From positions 372,001-436,000 of the forward strand of contig CAVWVB010000001.1 of NCBI GenBank assembly GCA_963758365.1: a stretch of 64,000 bases of DNA. The letters are read 5' to 3'. The stretch is from Dokdonella_A sp963758365. Lineage in GTDB: Bacteria; Pseudomonadota; Gammaproteobacteria; Xanthomonadales; Rhodanobacteraceae. Below the pieces are notes generated by a model. That model was not told where the DNA came from, made no database searches, and saw nothing but the letters and a program-made list of their open reading frames with translations. Every line of letters begins with the position of its first letter. The first letter of the stretch is position 1. Below are positions 7,471 to 17,028 of the stretch, one piece after another. The position numbers were made by a program, and so were the translations under genes.

Positions 7471-8174
7471 GATGCGCCGCCGAGCTGGATCGCCTGGCGT
7501 TCGATCCAGTTCGCGCGCCGCAGCACGTAGGCGGACGGGCGATCGACGTGAAAGCGCTCCGGATTCGGCAGCACCGCCGCGAGCAGCGCGGCCTCGCGCG
7601 CGTCGAGGTGCGCCGGCGTGGTGTGGAAGTAGCGCTCGCTTGCCGCGCCGACGCCGTAGATGCCGTGACCGAATTCGGCGATGTTGAGGTAGACCTCGAG
7701 GATGCGCCGCTTCGGCCACAAGGCCTCGATCAGCACCGTGAAATAGGCCTCCAGACCCTTGCGCACGAAGCTGCGGCCGTTCCACAGGAACAGGTTCTTG
7801 GCGACCTGCTGGCTGATCGTGCTCGCGCCGCGCAGACGCTCGCCCTCGTCGGCTTCGGCAATCGCGCTCTGGATCGCCTCGAGGTCGAAGCCATGATGGA
7901 ACGGGAATTTCTGGTCCTCGGCCGCGACCAGCGCAATCGGAACGCTGCCCGCAACCTGGTTCCAGGGCGTCCAGCGGAAATGCAGCTCGAATGCGTGGTC
8001 GCCGCGCAGGCGCGCCTGCATCCAGTCTTCGAGCATCACCGCAGAGGCGACCGGTCTCACGAAACGCAGCACCAGCACGGCAGCCACGCCGAGCGCGAGC
8101 CATGCGAACACGACCAGCAGCAGCCAGCGCAGGATGCGTCGCGCAAGGGATCGTCTAAACGCGGTGGCGGGCAA
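7455..8174 (-). CDS. mtgA: Monofunctional peptidoglycan transglycosylase
   Basis: A glycosyltransferase family 51 enzyme that polymerises lipid II into glycan strands in the periplasm. It has one N-terminal membrane helix (ILRWLLLVVFAWLALGVAAV). The catalytic block is EDQKFPFHHGFD, followed by GASTISQQVAKNLFLW and RRILEVYLNIAEFGHG, all GT51 signatures. No in-frame ATG or GTG gives the right length. A TTG at 8174 with GGGAG upstream yields 239 residues, the usual MtgA size, so it is taken as the start. The longer reading to 8300 adds an Arg-rich stretch that looks non-coding. Confidence 0.85.
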   Translation of the reverse strand: MPATAFRRSLARRILRWLLLVVFAWLALGVAAVLVLRFVRPVASAVMLEDWMQARLRGDHAFELHFRWTPWNQVAGSVPIALVAAEDQKFPFHHGFDLEAIQSAIAEADEGERLRGASTISQQVAKNLFLWNGRSFVRKGLEAYFTVLIEALWPKRRILEVYLNIAEFGHGIYGVGAASERYFHTTPAHLDAREAALLAAVLPNPERFHVDRPSAYVLRRANWIERQAIQLGGASYLPR

Positions 8175-8627
8175 ACAGGACTCCCGAACGTGTCGCCCCG
8201 GCTTTGAAACGACGCCAGCGCGGAAATCCGCGCCGGGCCGGCGCAGCTTAGCCCGGCGCCGCGGTCGGTGGAACCACGGCCGTTCGCGGGACCTTCGCAA
8301 CGAGCCTGGGCGCCGCTTGTGCAGTCCGCAGGCGACGACGACCGACCCGGATGGCCGTCCTGATTCGAATTCGGTTCAGGGAGGGGCTGCGCTGTAGGCC
8401 CTTGTCGCGTTCTCCTTGGGCCGCCGCGGAGGAAGATCGGGGCGCTGCGGGGCCGGGATCGTCACTGATTGAGCGCGTTTTCATACGCAATCCGGGCGCA
8501 TACGGGGCTGTTAGCATTTCGTAAATTGCGCTATGATCGGGACCTGTACGACCGCCGATTGGAACTCCGCAATCGTACGGTACTCTTAATGGTTCCATCC
8601 ACTTGCAACCGGTTGTTACGGCCCGAA
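8175..8627. other. Intergenic region between mtgA and the outer-membrane protein gene
   Basis: About 450 bp with no convincing gene. A -10-like TATGAT lies at 8532-8537, with no good -35 at standard spacing (nearest TTAGCA at 8511-8516). It is the likely promoter region for the downstream plus-strand gene. An ATG at 8589 is in frame with that gene but has no ribosome-binding site. Confidence 0.4.
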
Positions 8628-9632
8628 ATGTTCTCGCGATTCGCCAGGCTGGCCCTGCTGCTGTTCCCTCTGCTGGGAACCGCACAGACGCTGCCGTCTC
8701 TGGCGCCGACGTCGTCGAGTCCATTGGTCGAGCAACTGCTCGCGCTCGATGCTGCGGGACGACCGCTGCTCGAACAGGGTTCGCCGGTGCTGCCGATCTG
8801 GTCGGGATCGAATGGCAAGCTACTTGCGCTGGTTGCGCTGCCGCGCGAGTGGAACGGGTCGCCGTTCGAGCCGACGCCCGCGTATGCCGGCCCTTCCGCA
8901 TGGCAGCTGGCCGGCAGCACGATGGGCGCAGCCGGCATTCGCTGGCAACTGGGGCAGGGCACGCATCTGGACGCGATGCTGGGTCAGTACGTGAGCAGCG
9001 CGCCGATCCCGTGCATTACGGGTGAATGCGCGACCTCGGGCCGCACCTGGTCGCGTGGCGCGACCGCCGCGTCGCTCGCTCTCGGCTGGACCAGCGCCGA
9101 GGGCGGCCTCGATCTGTCCTACGGGCTGTCCTGGCTGCAATCGCAGAACAACGGGGTCACCCTCGGCAAGCTCGCGCTCGGATCCGCGCTGGTGCCGGTG
9201 TTGACGCTGCCGAACGCGCAGCCTTATGTGATCGATGGCGAAGGCGCGATGTACGCGCGCGGGCGCTGGCAGTTTTCCGCGGATACCGCACTCGACCTCG
9301 CGGCCAGCTACGGCAAGGGTCACCTGTCGTCGATCGGAAGCGCGGTCGAGCCGCTCGGGAATGGAATCGATCTGGACCAGTTGTCGTTGAGTCTCGGACT
9401 TGACGCGGGGTCGCTGCGTGGCGCGATCGTCGGTCGCGTACTCAGCAGCGACGATCCGGCCCTGCTCGGCAGGCGCTGGACCACGCTCGACCTGGGTGTT
9501 TCCTGGCGCACTCCGTGGAGCGGCGAATTGAGTGTCGGCGCGCAGAACCTGTGGTCCGCGCCGAGCGCATCGCCGCGCGATGCGGAAAACCAGGCGCGGA
9601 CGCCGTACATCCAGTACCGCCAGGACCTGTAG
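8628..9632 (+). CDS. Predicted outer-membrane beta-barrel protein of unknown function
   Basis: A 334-residue protein with a clear Sec signal peptide (MFSRFARLALLLFPLLGTAQT, cleavage near residue 21). The rest is rich in alternating polar/hydrophobic stretches ending in aromatic residues, such as GGLDLSYGLSWLQ, ALDLAASYGKG and LDLGVSWRTPWSGELSVGAQ. This fits a beta-barrel of perhaps 10-14 strands. One cysteine pair occurs (PCITGEC). I recognise no family. It sits immediately upstream of a large TonB-dependent receptor, but a 427-bp gap with its own promoter separates them. The ATG at 8628 is chosen for the signal peptide. No Shine-Dalgarno is visible; 8589 would give a 13-residue longer n-region. 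Confidence 0.65.
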   Translation: MFSRFARLALLLFPLLGTAQTLPSLAPTSSSPLVEQLLALDAAGRPLLEQGSPVLPIWSGSNGKLLALVALPREWNGSPFEPTPAYAGPSAWQLAGSTMGAAGIRWQLGQGTHLDAMLGQYVSSAPIPCITGECATSGRTWSRGATAASLALGWTSAEGGLDLSYGLSWLQSQNNGVTLGKLALGSALVPVLTLPNAQPYVIDGEGAMYARGRWQFSADTALDLAASYGKGHLSSIGSAVEPLGNGIDLDQLSLSLGLDAGSLRGAIVGRVLSSDDPALLGRRWTTLDLGVSWRTPWSGELSVGAQNLWSAPSASPRDAENQARTPYIQYRQDL

Positions 9633-10059
9633 TAACCGCCACGACGGCTTGCCGGCGATGTCGCGCAGCCGCACGCACATTTCGGGCGCGAATCTCGGAC
9701 CGCGGATCCTGCGTTTCGCTCCAATGGCGACTCCGCGGCTGCCCGCGATTCCTTCGTTCCTCGAGCACGATTGCGCGCTCGCCGATTCCCGCACACGCCC
9801 CGAGATGCCCACCCCTGCACGGTTGATTCGATTGCGCAAGTGCCGCCGACATGCGTGCGCGGTATTTTTTGGTGAGCGTAACGTACTGTTTATAAATAAA
9901 AAAAAATGAATGTTAAGTCGTAACTCAGGGATTCCCATTTCGTAATAATCTTGTTAGTATCGTCCACTGCCGAGGGTTTTGGTGGACCGTTTTGGTCGTT
10001 CCCAGGGAATGGGAGAGCACATGTCCCGAGCTGTGACAACTCTGACGTTGGAGAGTGTA
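9633..10059. other. Intergenic/leader region before the TonB-dependent receptor
   Basis: 427 bp. The first 200 bp are GC-rich without a supported gene. Around 9868-9960 the composition switches to strongly AT-rich, including a run of nine A (9898-9906). The promoter of the receptor probably lies here. GGGAGAG before an ATG at 10021 gives an alternative in-frame start for the receptor, 13 codons upstream of the chosen one. Confidence 0.5.
9932..9960 (+). promoter_or_regulatory. Candidate promoter of the TonB-dependent receptor gene
   Basis: TTCCCA (9932-9937) and TAGTAT (9955-9960) are 17 bases apart, directly after an A-rich tract that could act as an UP element. This would give a leader of about 90 bases. 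No Fur-box-like palindrome was recognised, so iron control is not supported by what can be read. Confidence 0.35.
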
Positions 10060-12957
10060 ATGAATCTTATGAGCAACGAGCTTTTCAAAGCCGTGCGCTA
10101 TGCGTTGTATACCGGCGCGGCTGCGGCGGTTGGCTTGTCGGCTGCTCCTGTGCATGCGCAGGATGACACCAGCAGTCAAAAGCTGGAAACCATCACCGTG
10201 ACGGGTTCGAACATCCGTCGCGTCGATATCGAAACGGCGAACCCGGTCATTACGATCGACCGCGCGCAGATCACCAAGAGCGGCAAGCTCACGGTCGGCG
10301 ACCTCGTCCAGGAACTGCCGTCGATCGCCGGCAACGCGACCAACCCGCAGGTCAACAACGGTGGCGGCAGCGGTGCGGCGACGGTCTCGTTGCGCGGCCT
10401 CGGCAGCAACCGCACGCTGGTCCTGATCGATGGCCAGCGCCTGACCAACAACGACATCAACCAGATCCCGGCCAGCCTGGTCGAGCGCATCGAAGTGCTG
10501 AAAGACGGCGCTTCGTCCGTCTACGGTTCCGACGCGATCGGCGGCGTGGTCAACTTCATCATGCGCAAGGACTATCAGGGCGCGGAACTGAGTCTGGACT
10601 ACGGAATCTCCGACCTCGATGACGGCCAGCGCAAGTCCGGCAGCTTCATCGTCGGGCAGTCGACCGACCGCGGCAGCGTGGTCGCGGGCATCAGCTACAG
10701 CAAGTTCGATGCGGTCAGCGCAGGTCACCGTGACTTCTCGCGGCAGGCGCTGTACCTGTACTACGGCAGCGCATTCGCGGGCGGTTCCAGCCGCACCCCG
10801 ACCGGGCGCATCTTCCTGCCCCCGGGTCCGCTGCAGACTCAATACGGTTGCAGCAGCCTCACGCGCCTGCCTGGCACGGATGGCAGCCATCCGACCGATT
10901 ATCGTTGCTATCGCAGCTCGCCAAGCGATGCTGGTCCGTCGGACGCCTATAACTATCAGCCGCTGAACGTGATCCTGGTTCCGCAGGAGCGCACCAACGT
11001 GTTCGCGCTCGGCAACTACAAGCTGACCGACAACGTCGAGGCCTACATCAAGACGTTCATCAACAAGACGCGGTCGTCCTCGCTGATCGCGCCGTACCCG
11101 TTCGACGCGCAGGGCAACGGCGTCACGATCTCGGCCGACAACATCTACAACCCGTTCGGCGTCGACTTCGGACCGGCCACCACGAACGTGCTCGAGCGCC
11201 TGACCGGTGTCGGCCAGCGCATCAACACGGTGACCACGGAAAACGCGCAGTTCATCGCGGGCCTCAAGGGCAACTTCGGCGACACCTCGTGGACCTGGGA
11301 TGCGAATCTCAACTACGGCCACTTCCAGCAGGGTCAGTACACGACCGGCTATCTCGACTTCACCAAGCTGGCCAACGCGCTCGGCCCATCGATGCGTCTC
11401 GCGGACGGCACCCCGATCTGCGTCGGCACCCCTGGTGATCCGACTACGGTCATCGCCGGTTGCGTGCCGCTGAACATTTTCGAGCAGGACGCACCGGGTT
11501 CCGTGAGCCAGCTCCGTGCCGCGGGGTCGAGCCCGTTCCAGCGCCAGATCTTCATCTCGCGCGAAGCGAGCGTCAATGCGACTGGCGAGCTGTTCAACCT
11601 GCCGGCCGGCCCGGTCAGCCTCGCGGTCGGAGCGGGCTACCGCAAGGACTACACCGACTTCAAGGCGGACTCGACGATCATCCTGGATCCGGCGACCGCG
11701 ACCTGCGATCTCGGCACCGCGTGCACGTCGCCGTTGAACGGCGCGATCAGCACCAAGGAAGCGTATGCCGAACTCCTGATCCCGATCCTCAAGGATGTGC
11801 CGTTCGTCCACTCGCTGAACGTCGACATCGGCACACGCTACTCGAAGTTCTCGCTGGCCGGCAGTTCGACCAATTCCAAGCTCGCGGTCGAGTGGCGTCC
11901 GATCGAGGACCTGCTGGTGCGCGGTACGGTTTCCCAGGTGTTCCGCTCGCCGAGCATCACCGAGCTGTTCACCGGTGCGCTCAGCGATGCGCCGACCGCG
12001 CAGGACCCGTGCCGTGGCTACATCCCGGGCGTGAGCCCGGCGAGCCAGGACCGTGCGTGCGGCGCACCGACCGGTGCCACGGCGATCCCAGCCACGGGTA
12101 TCGAACCGCAGCCGAACAGCCAGATCACCGGCATCCAGTCCGGTGCGGTCGCGGCCGGCTTCACGCTCAAGCCCGAGAGCGGCAAGAGCTTCGACTTCGG
12201 CGTCGTGTATGATCCGAGCTGGCTCGACGGCCTGACCTTGAATGCGGACTACTACCGCATCTACCTGACCGACACGATCACGCGCATCACCGCGCAGAAC
12301 GTGCTGAACATCTGCTTCAACGATCCGACCAGCATCTTCTGCCCGTTCATCACGCGTTTCCCGAACGGCCAGATCAGGACCGTGCTGGAGCCGACCGTTA
12401 ACCTCGGACGCCTCGACACCAAGGGCGTGGACTTCGGCGCGCACTACCGTGTGCCGGAATTCGACGTGTTCGGTGTCAATCCGGGCCGCTTCAGCGTCGG
12501 CGTCGATGCGACCTACATCAGCCAGTTCGACAATTCGCCGGGTCCGGGTGCGGCGACGGTCCACAACGCGGGTCTGTTCACGCGCCAGTTCGGCAACTTC
12601 CCGCGCGTTCGCGGTCTGGGCAGCCTCGACTGGTCGCTCGGTGCGTTCGAGGCCTCCTGGCGCATCCGCTACATCGGCAATACGAAGATCGGCAGTGCGG
12701 ATCTTTCGCAGGGTCAGTCGGCGGACGGTGGCATTCCGGGGACGGTGCGTCATCTCGGCGCGCAGACGTACCACAACTTCTCGTTCGGGTACACGCTGGA
12801 ACCGATCAACACGCAGTTCCAGGTCGGCGTCGACAACGCGTTCAACAAGCAGCCACCGATCTTCTATCAGAACGTCGTGATCAACGCGAATACCGACGTG
12901 AACACGTACGACACGGTTGGCCGCTTCTACTGGGGTCGCGTGACCGTCAAGTTCTGA
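10060..12957 (+). CDS. TonB-dependent outer-membrane receptor (965 aa)
   Basis: An outer-membrane active transporter driven by TonB-ExbBD. It has a signal peptide ending AAPVHAQ and a TonB-box-like ETITVTGSNI (about residues 43-52). The plug domain carries SLRGLGSNRTLVLIDGQR and IERIEVLKDGASSVYGSDAI. The 22-strand barrel follows and ends in aromatic F (FYWGRVTVKF). The length is typical for xanthomonad receptors of the carbohydrate/peptide (Oar-like) type. The substrate cannot be deduced. The ATG at 10060 has GGAGAG six bases upstream; 10021 is a possible longer start. A strong terminator follows. Sulfotransferase and hydroxylase genes lie downstream but in separate transcription units. Confidence 0.9.
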   Translation: MNLMSNELFKAVRYALYTGAAAAVGLSAAPVHAQDDTSSQKLETITVTGSNIRRVDIETANPVITIDRAQITKSGKLTVGDLVQELPSIAGNATNPQVNNGGGSGAATVSLRGLGSNRTLVLIDGQRLTNNDINQIPASLVERIEVLKDGASSVYGSDAIGGVVNFIMRKDYQGAELSLDYGISDLDDGQRKSGSFIVGQSTDRGSVVAGISYSKFDAVSAGHRDFSRQALYLYYGSAFAGGSSRTPTGRIFLPPGPLQTQYGCSSLTRLPGTDGSHPTDYRCYRSSPSDAGPSDAYNYQPLNVILVPQERTNVFALGNYKLTDNVEAYIKTFINKTRSSSLIAPYPFDAQGNGVTISADNIYNPFGVDFGPATTNVLERLTGVGQRINTVTTENAQFIAGLKGNFGDTSWTWDANLNYGHFQQGQYTTGYLDFTKLANALGPSMRLADGTPICVGTPGDPTTVIAGCVPLNIFEQDAPGSVSQLRAAGSSPFQRQIFISREASVNATGELFNLPAGPVSLAVGAGYRKDYTDFKADSTIILDPATATCDLGTACTSPLNGAISTKEAYAELLIPILKDVPFVHSLNVDIGTRYSKFSLAGSSTNSKLAVEWRPIEDLLVRGTVSQVFRSPSITELFTGALSDAPTAQDPCRGYIPGVSPASQDRACGAPTGATAIPATGIEPQPNSQITGIQSGAVAAGFTLKPESGKSFDFGVVYDPSWLDGLTLNADYYRIYLTDTITRITAQNVLNICFNDPTSIFCPFITRFPNGQIRTVLEPTVNLGRLDTKGVDFGAHYRVPEFDVFGVNPGRFSVGVDATYISQFDNSPGPGAATVHNAGLFTRQFGNFPRVRGLGSLDWSLGAFEASWRIRYIGNTKIGSADLSQGQSADGGIPGTVRHLGAQTYHNFSFGYTLEPINTQFQVGVDNAFNKQPPIFYQNVVINANTDVNTYDTVGRFYWGRVTVKF

Positions 12958-12982
12958 TCGAACCAGTCAGTGTAAAACTCAG

Positions 12983-13014
12983 CCGCGCGGCCATCAGCCG
13001 CGCGGTTTTTTTTT
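12983..13014 (+). terminator. Rho-independent terminator of the TonB-dependent receptor gene
   Basis: CCGCGCGG (12983-12990) pairs with CCGCGCGG (12998-13005) around a 7-base loop, followed by nine T (13006-13014). It lies 25 bp past the receptor stop codon. Confidence 0.92.
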
Positions 13015-13242
13015 CGGCGGGCGAGTTCCGCGCAGGTCCGGCCGCCCAGCCTTGACATGCGCCTCGATGCGCGTGCGCGTGTTCAGGGTGCACGCCGGGC
13101 AGTCGCGCAGGGCGGCGGTGAGCCGAGCGAACCCCGTACTGGCTGGCTGCGTTGGCATCGCTGTGCTCAGCCCGGCCTGCGCGCTCCCTACGCGCGGTGG
13201 TTTGGGCGCGCATCGAACGAATGCCGCGCAAGCTCGGTACGG

Positions 13243-14895
13243 CTACGCGGGAAAACGCATCAGTTCCGGCACATGCTCCGCATAGGCGCGCCAGCGCCCG
13301 ACAGAGCGCGTGTACACCGGCTGGCGCGCCTGCCACAGGCTCGACGTGCTGATCGCAGTGTCCATCGCCGGGGCCGCCGCGAGATCGGCCTCCGGCAAAC
13401 CCAACCAGTTCGCGATCGCATCGATACCTGCCTGCGGATCGGTGACCAGATCCTCGTAGCGGACCTTGCGCATCGCCGGTCCCGACTCCTTGTCCGCGCG
13501 CGCGAGCAGACGCGTGCAGCCCTGCATGACCGCAGCGATATCCGCGAAATCGTACGCGAAGTTTTCCTCGGTGCCCGCAAAATACTGCATCCAGATCGAC
13601 AACGCGGTATCGCGCTGGCCGCGTTCGCAACGAATGATCCGGGCCTCGGGGAACAACGCCCGGATCAGGTCCACATGCAGGAAATTCATCGGCTGCTTGT
13701 CGATGAACCAGCGCGCGTCGGAGTCGTCCTGCGCGAGTTGGGTCAGATATTCGGCCGCGCATCGGTGCATGAGGCCCTGATCCGGCCTGCCGGCGGCGCC
13801 GATCCGGTCAGCTAGGAACGGCAGCCACGCGAGTTCGCCGCGGTCGCAGACCTGCGGATGCCGCGCCAGCCGCTCGGCGAGCAGGGTGCTGCCCGAACGC
13901 GGCATGCCGAGAATGAACACCGGGATGCGCGAATCGTCGGCCGTGGCGATCCGCGGCAACACATTGCCGTCAAGGCGGGCCGCGATCCGGCGTCGCCAGT
14001 CCTTGCGCGACCAGCGCGTGAACCCGGCCACCAGCGCATTGCCTTCGCGAAAGCAGGCGCTGGCGCGGGCCGTATCCGCAACATCGTCGCAGGCCTTGCC
14101 GAGCGCGAACAGCAGCGATGCGCGGGCCCGCGGCGACAGGTCGTCGCGCTGCAGGCAGCGTTCGAACAGCGCAAAGTCCGGGTGCGTTGCATCGGCGTAG
14201 CGCTGCAGACTCGACAGCCCGTTTGCTGCCTGCCACTCGGACGCCCGCGCATCGTGCTCGAACGCGAACAGATAACGCTCGCGCGCGACCTCGAAGCGGC
14301 CCACCTGCATGTTGAGCATGCCGGCATACGCGTGCAGGCGCGGGTCGGGAGAGCCCGTGGCGATCACGTCCTCGCACAGATCCGCGGCTGCACGCTTGCG
14401 ACCGCAATCGTCGAGGAGTTCGACTGCCTGAATGACCGTGTCGACACCCTGCTGCTCAGTGCGGAACAGCGCTCGCACAACGGTCTCCGCGGCGTGCATG
14501 CGCGCCTGTTCCTTGAGCAGCTTGGCCAGCAGAAACGTCGCCGCCGCGTGCTCTGGCTGCCGCGCCAGAAGCGCCCGGAGCAGCGCCTCCGCCTGCGCCG
14601 GCTGTCCGGCTTGCCAGAGGACCCCGGCACACGCGTAGCCCAGGTCCACGGATTCCGGGTGTTCCCTGACCGCCGCGCAAAACACCGCGACTGCACTGGC
14701 AAGATCGCGGCGCAATACAAGGTTCTGTCCACAAGCCAGCCAGTCGGTTTCCGGTCGGGCCGCCAGTGCGTCGATCAGTTGATCGCGAGCCGCGCGCGGA
14801 TCGCCGGTCGCGGAGCGTCGCGCGTACTCTGCTAGCCGCGCTGCGATTGCCACTCCTGCCGGCGCGTCGGCGTCCGGGCGTTGCTGTTCCACCAT
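13243..14895 (-). CDS. TPR-sulfotransferase protein 1 (550 aa)
   Basis: The N-terminal half (about residues 15-290) is made of degenerate TPR helices, for example AGQPAQAEALLRALLARQPE and VGRFEVARERYLFAFEHDA. The C-terminal half is a PAPS-dependent sulfotransferase. The 5'-phosphosulfate loop FILGMPRSGSTLLAERL is at about 327-343, and a 3'-phosphate-type region is IIRCERGQRDTALSIWM. The architecture equals that of bacterial TPR/tyrosylprotein-sulfotransferase-like proteins, where the TPR part may present a peptide or protein substrate. It is divergent from TPR-sulfotransferase 2 across a 172-bp gap, and differs from copies 2 and 3 in its last 50 residues. The start at 14895 is the first ATG; a longer form is not possible. 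Confidence 0.85.
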   Translation of the reverse strand: MVEQQRPDADAPAGVAIAARLAEYARRSATGDPRAARDQLIDALAARPETDWLACGQNLVLRRDLASAVAVFCAAVREHPESVDLGYACAGVLWQAGQPAQAEALLRALLARQPEHAAATFLLAKLLKEQARMHAAETVVRALFRTEQQGVDTVIQAVELLDDCGRKRAAADLCEDVIATGSPDPRLHAYAGMLNMQVGRFEVARERYLFAFEHDARASEWQAANGLSSLQRYADATHPDFALFERCLQRDDLSPRARASLLFALGKACDDVADTARASACFREGNALVAGFTRWSRKDWRRRIAARLDGNVLPRIATADDSRIPVFILGMPRSGSTLLAERLARHPQVCDRGELAWLPFLADRIGAAGRPDQGLMHRCAAEYLTQLAQDDSDARWFIDKQPMNFLHVDLIRALFPEARIIRCERGQRDTALSIWMQYFAGTEENFAYDFADIAAVMQGCTRLLARADKESGPAMRKVRYEDLVTDPQAGIDAIANWLGLPEADLAAAPAMDTAISTSSLWQARQPVYTRSVGRWRAYAEHVPELMRFPA

Positions 14896-15067
14896 CTGCT
14901 GCGTGCTCCCGGATTCCTGTCACCCATCGCTCATGCTACCGTAGCCGGCTTGTCGCACGCGTGGCCACGTGGAAGCGTCCACCGGAACGCCGGGCGACCC
15001 GGTGCCGTCCGCACACGCGTTGCGGGCCTCGTAACGCATGCCCACTGCTGGAGTTCCAGACCCATCC

Positions 15068-16897
15068 ATGAGTGAACCATCCGTCGAACATTCGAGTGCT
15101 TCGATCGTCGCGCTACTGCAGGGTGGCAGGGCGATGGACGCCGAAAGCGCGGCGCGCGCGCGACTCGAGGCGCGCTCCGAAGACACCGAAGCCCTGCTGC
15201 TGCTCGCGATCGCGCTCGGGATGCAGGATCGCACGACCGAGACGATCGAACTGCACCGGCGGTTGACCGAGCTGCAGCCGAACGAACCCGCGTATCACAA
15301 CAATCTCGGCAGTGCCTTGCGCGAGACCGGCGATCTCGCGGGCGCCGAGCAGGCGCATCGACGCGCGCTGGCGATCGACCCGGGCGACGCCGGCGCATTG
15401 TCCAACCTCGGCCTGCTGCGCTGGCAGCAGGGCGATGCGGTGGAAACGCGCGAGTTCATGCTCGCGGCGTGCCGGATCGATCCCGGCCTTCCCGAACCGC
15501 GCATCTACGGGGCGCTCGCGTGTCACGAGTGCGCCGACAATGAAACGGCCGAACGTCTGGTCGCGGACCACGCGCAGTGGCCCTACCTCGGCCCGATCCT
15601 CGAATCCGACCTCGCCACCGCGTTGATGGATGTCGACCGAATCGATGAGGCGGAGCAGCGCCTGCGTTCCATGCTGGCGCGGCCCGAATCGGAGGGTATT
15701 GCGCGGCTGCGCCTGGCCAGCTTGCTCGAGCGCGTCAATCGGCTCGACGAAGCCGAGGAGCTGCTCGGCGCATTGGCGCCCAATCCACTGGACCGTGACG
15801 AGGAACTGGGCGTGCGTGCCGCGCTCGCGGCACGGCGTGGCCGCTCCGACGAGGCGGTTTCCCTGTACCGCAATGCGCTGGAGTCCGGCGACGAGGGCGT
15901 GAGCAAGGCACAGCGCTGGTTCGCGCTCGGCAAGGCCTGCGACGCCGCCGGTGACGCCAGCGGCGCGATGCAGGCATTCGCGACCGGTCATGCGTTGCAG
16001 ATGCGGCATGCGGCCAGGCTGGTTCCCGAACTCGCCGACCCCGCATCCGAGCCGCTCAGCATCACCAACTACCCGGTCGACGCGAGCGCGCATGCGCGCT
16101 GGATCGACGACCCGCACGCGCCGGCCGCCGCCGCATCGCCGATCTTCATCGTCGGCTTTCCGCGGTCCGGCACGACCTTGCTCGAACAGATGCTGGATGC
16201 GCACCCGGGCCTGCGTGCGATGGACGAGCGCGCATTCCTGCAGGACGTCATCGCGAAGATGCAGTCGTCGGGCTCGCGGCAGTATCCGGACGATCTCGAC
16301 AAGCTGTCGCCGGACGATCTGGCAGGACTCCGCGCGACCTACTGGCACTGCGTCAAGGGCGTGCTCGAACTCGGGCCCGGCGACCGCCTGGTCGACAAGA
16401 ATCCGCTCAACCTGCTGCGCCTGCCGATCATCCACCGGATTTTCCCCAACGCGCGCATCGTGCTCATGCTGCGGCATCCGTGCGACGTGATTCTCAGCAA
16501 CTACATGCAGAGCTTTCGTGCACCTGCATTCCAGGTGCTCTGCTCGTCGCTCGACCGCCTCGCGCGTGGTTATGCCAACGCGATGCAATTCTGGAACCGT
16601 CACGCGGAACTGTTCCGGCCCGCGGTGCTCGAGCTGCGCTACGAGGACCTGCTCGACGACGTGGTCGGACAGACCGAACGGATCGCGAGGCATCTGGACC
16701 TGACCGATGCCAGTGCCCTGGAACGCTTCCACGAACATGCGCGTGCCAAGGGATTCATAAGCACGCCGAGCTATGCCCAGGTCGTCGAGCCGCTCAACAA
16801 GAAGGCGGTCGGGCGCTGGCAGCGTTATCGCGAGTATCTGCAGCCGGTGCTGCCGATTCTGGATCCATTGATGCGGCGCTGGAGCTACGACGCATAG
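15068..16897 (+). CDS. TPR-sulfotransferase protein 2 (609 aa)
   Basis: TPR units run from about residue 10 to 310 (AYHNNLGSALRETGDLAGAE is the clearest). They are followed by a sulfotransferase domain with IFIVGFPRSGTTLLEQML (about 359-376) as PAPS phosphosulfate loop, DKNPLNLLRLPIIHRIFPNA, and the 3'-phosphate region RIVLMLRHPCDVILSNYM. The tail GFISTPSYAQVVEPLNKKAV is nearly repeated in copy 3, showing a tandem duplication. Sulfate would be moved from PAPS to a hydroxyl, possibly tyrosine on a peptide; this is inference from family likeness. The ATG at 15068 is chosen; GGAG is 13 bases away, and an in-frame ATG at 15038 has no better site. Confidence 0.85.
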   Translation: MSEPSVEHSSASIVALLQGGRAMDAESAARARLEARSEDTEALLLLAIALGMQDRTTETIELHRRLTELQPNEPAYHNNLGSALRETGDLAGAEQAHRRALAIDPGDAGALSNLGLLRWQQGDAVETREFMLAACRIDPGLPEPRIYGALACHECADNETAERLVADHAQWPYLGPILESDLATALMDVDRIDEAEQRLRSMLARPESEGIARLRLASLLERVNRLDEAEELLGALAPNPLDRDEELGVRAALAARRGRSDEAVSLYRNALESGDEGVSKAQRWFALGKACDAAGDASGAMQAFATGHALQMRHAARLVPELADPASEPLSITNYPVDASAHARWIDDPHAPAAAASPIFIVGFPRSGTTLLEQMLDAHPGLRAMDERAFLQDVIAKMQSSGSRQYPDDLDKLSPDDLAGLRATYWHCVKGVLELGPGDRLVDKNPLNLLRLPIIHRIFPNARIVLMLRHPCDVILSNYMQSFRAPAFQVLCSSLDRLARGYANAMQFWNRHAELFRPAVLELRYEDLLDDVVGQTERIARHLDLTDASALERFHEHARAKGFISTPSYAQVVEPLNKKAVGRWQRYREYLQPVLPILDPLMRRWSYDA

Positions 16898-17028
16898 GCC
16901 CAGGGGCGCTGAGGATCGAGCGCGGACCCGCATCGGGGCCCCGGCTCGTGCGCGCTGCGCGCGGGTTCCTGATCGCGGTGCAGCGAAGCCCCGCGAGGCC
17001 CCACCCAGTGAGCGAGACAGGATTTCAC

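Noticed and set aside
9925..12774. 949-codon open frame antisense to the TonB-dependent receptor
   Set aside because: Shadow frame; the plus-strand product is an obvious receptor and the antisense product has charged low-complexity composition.
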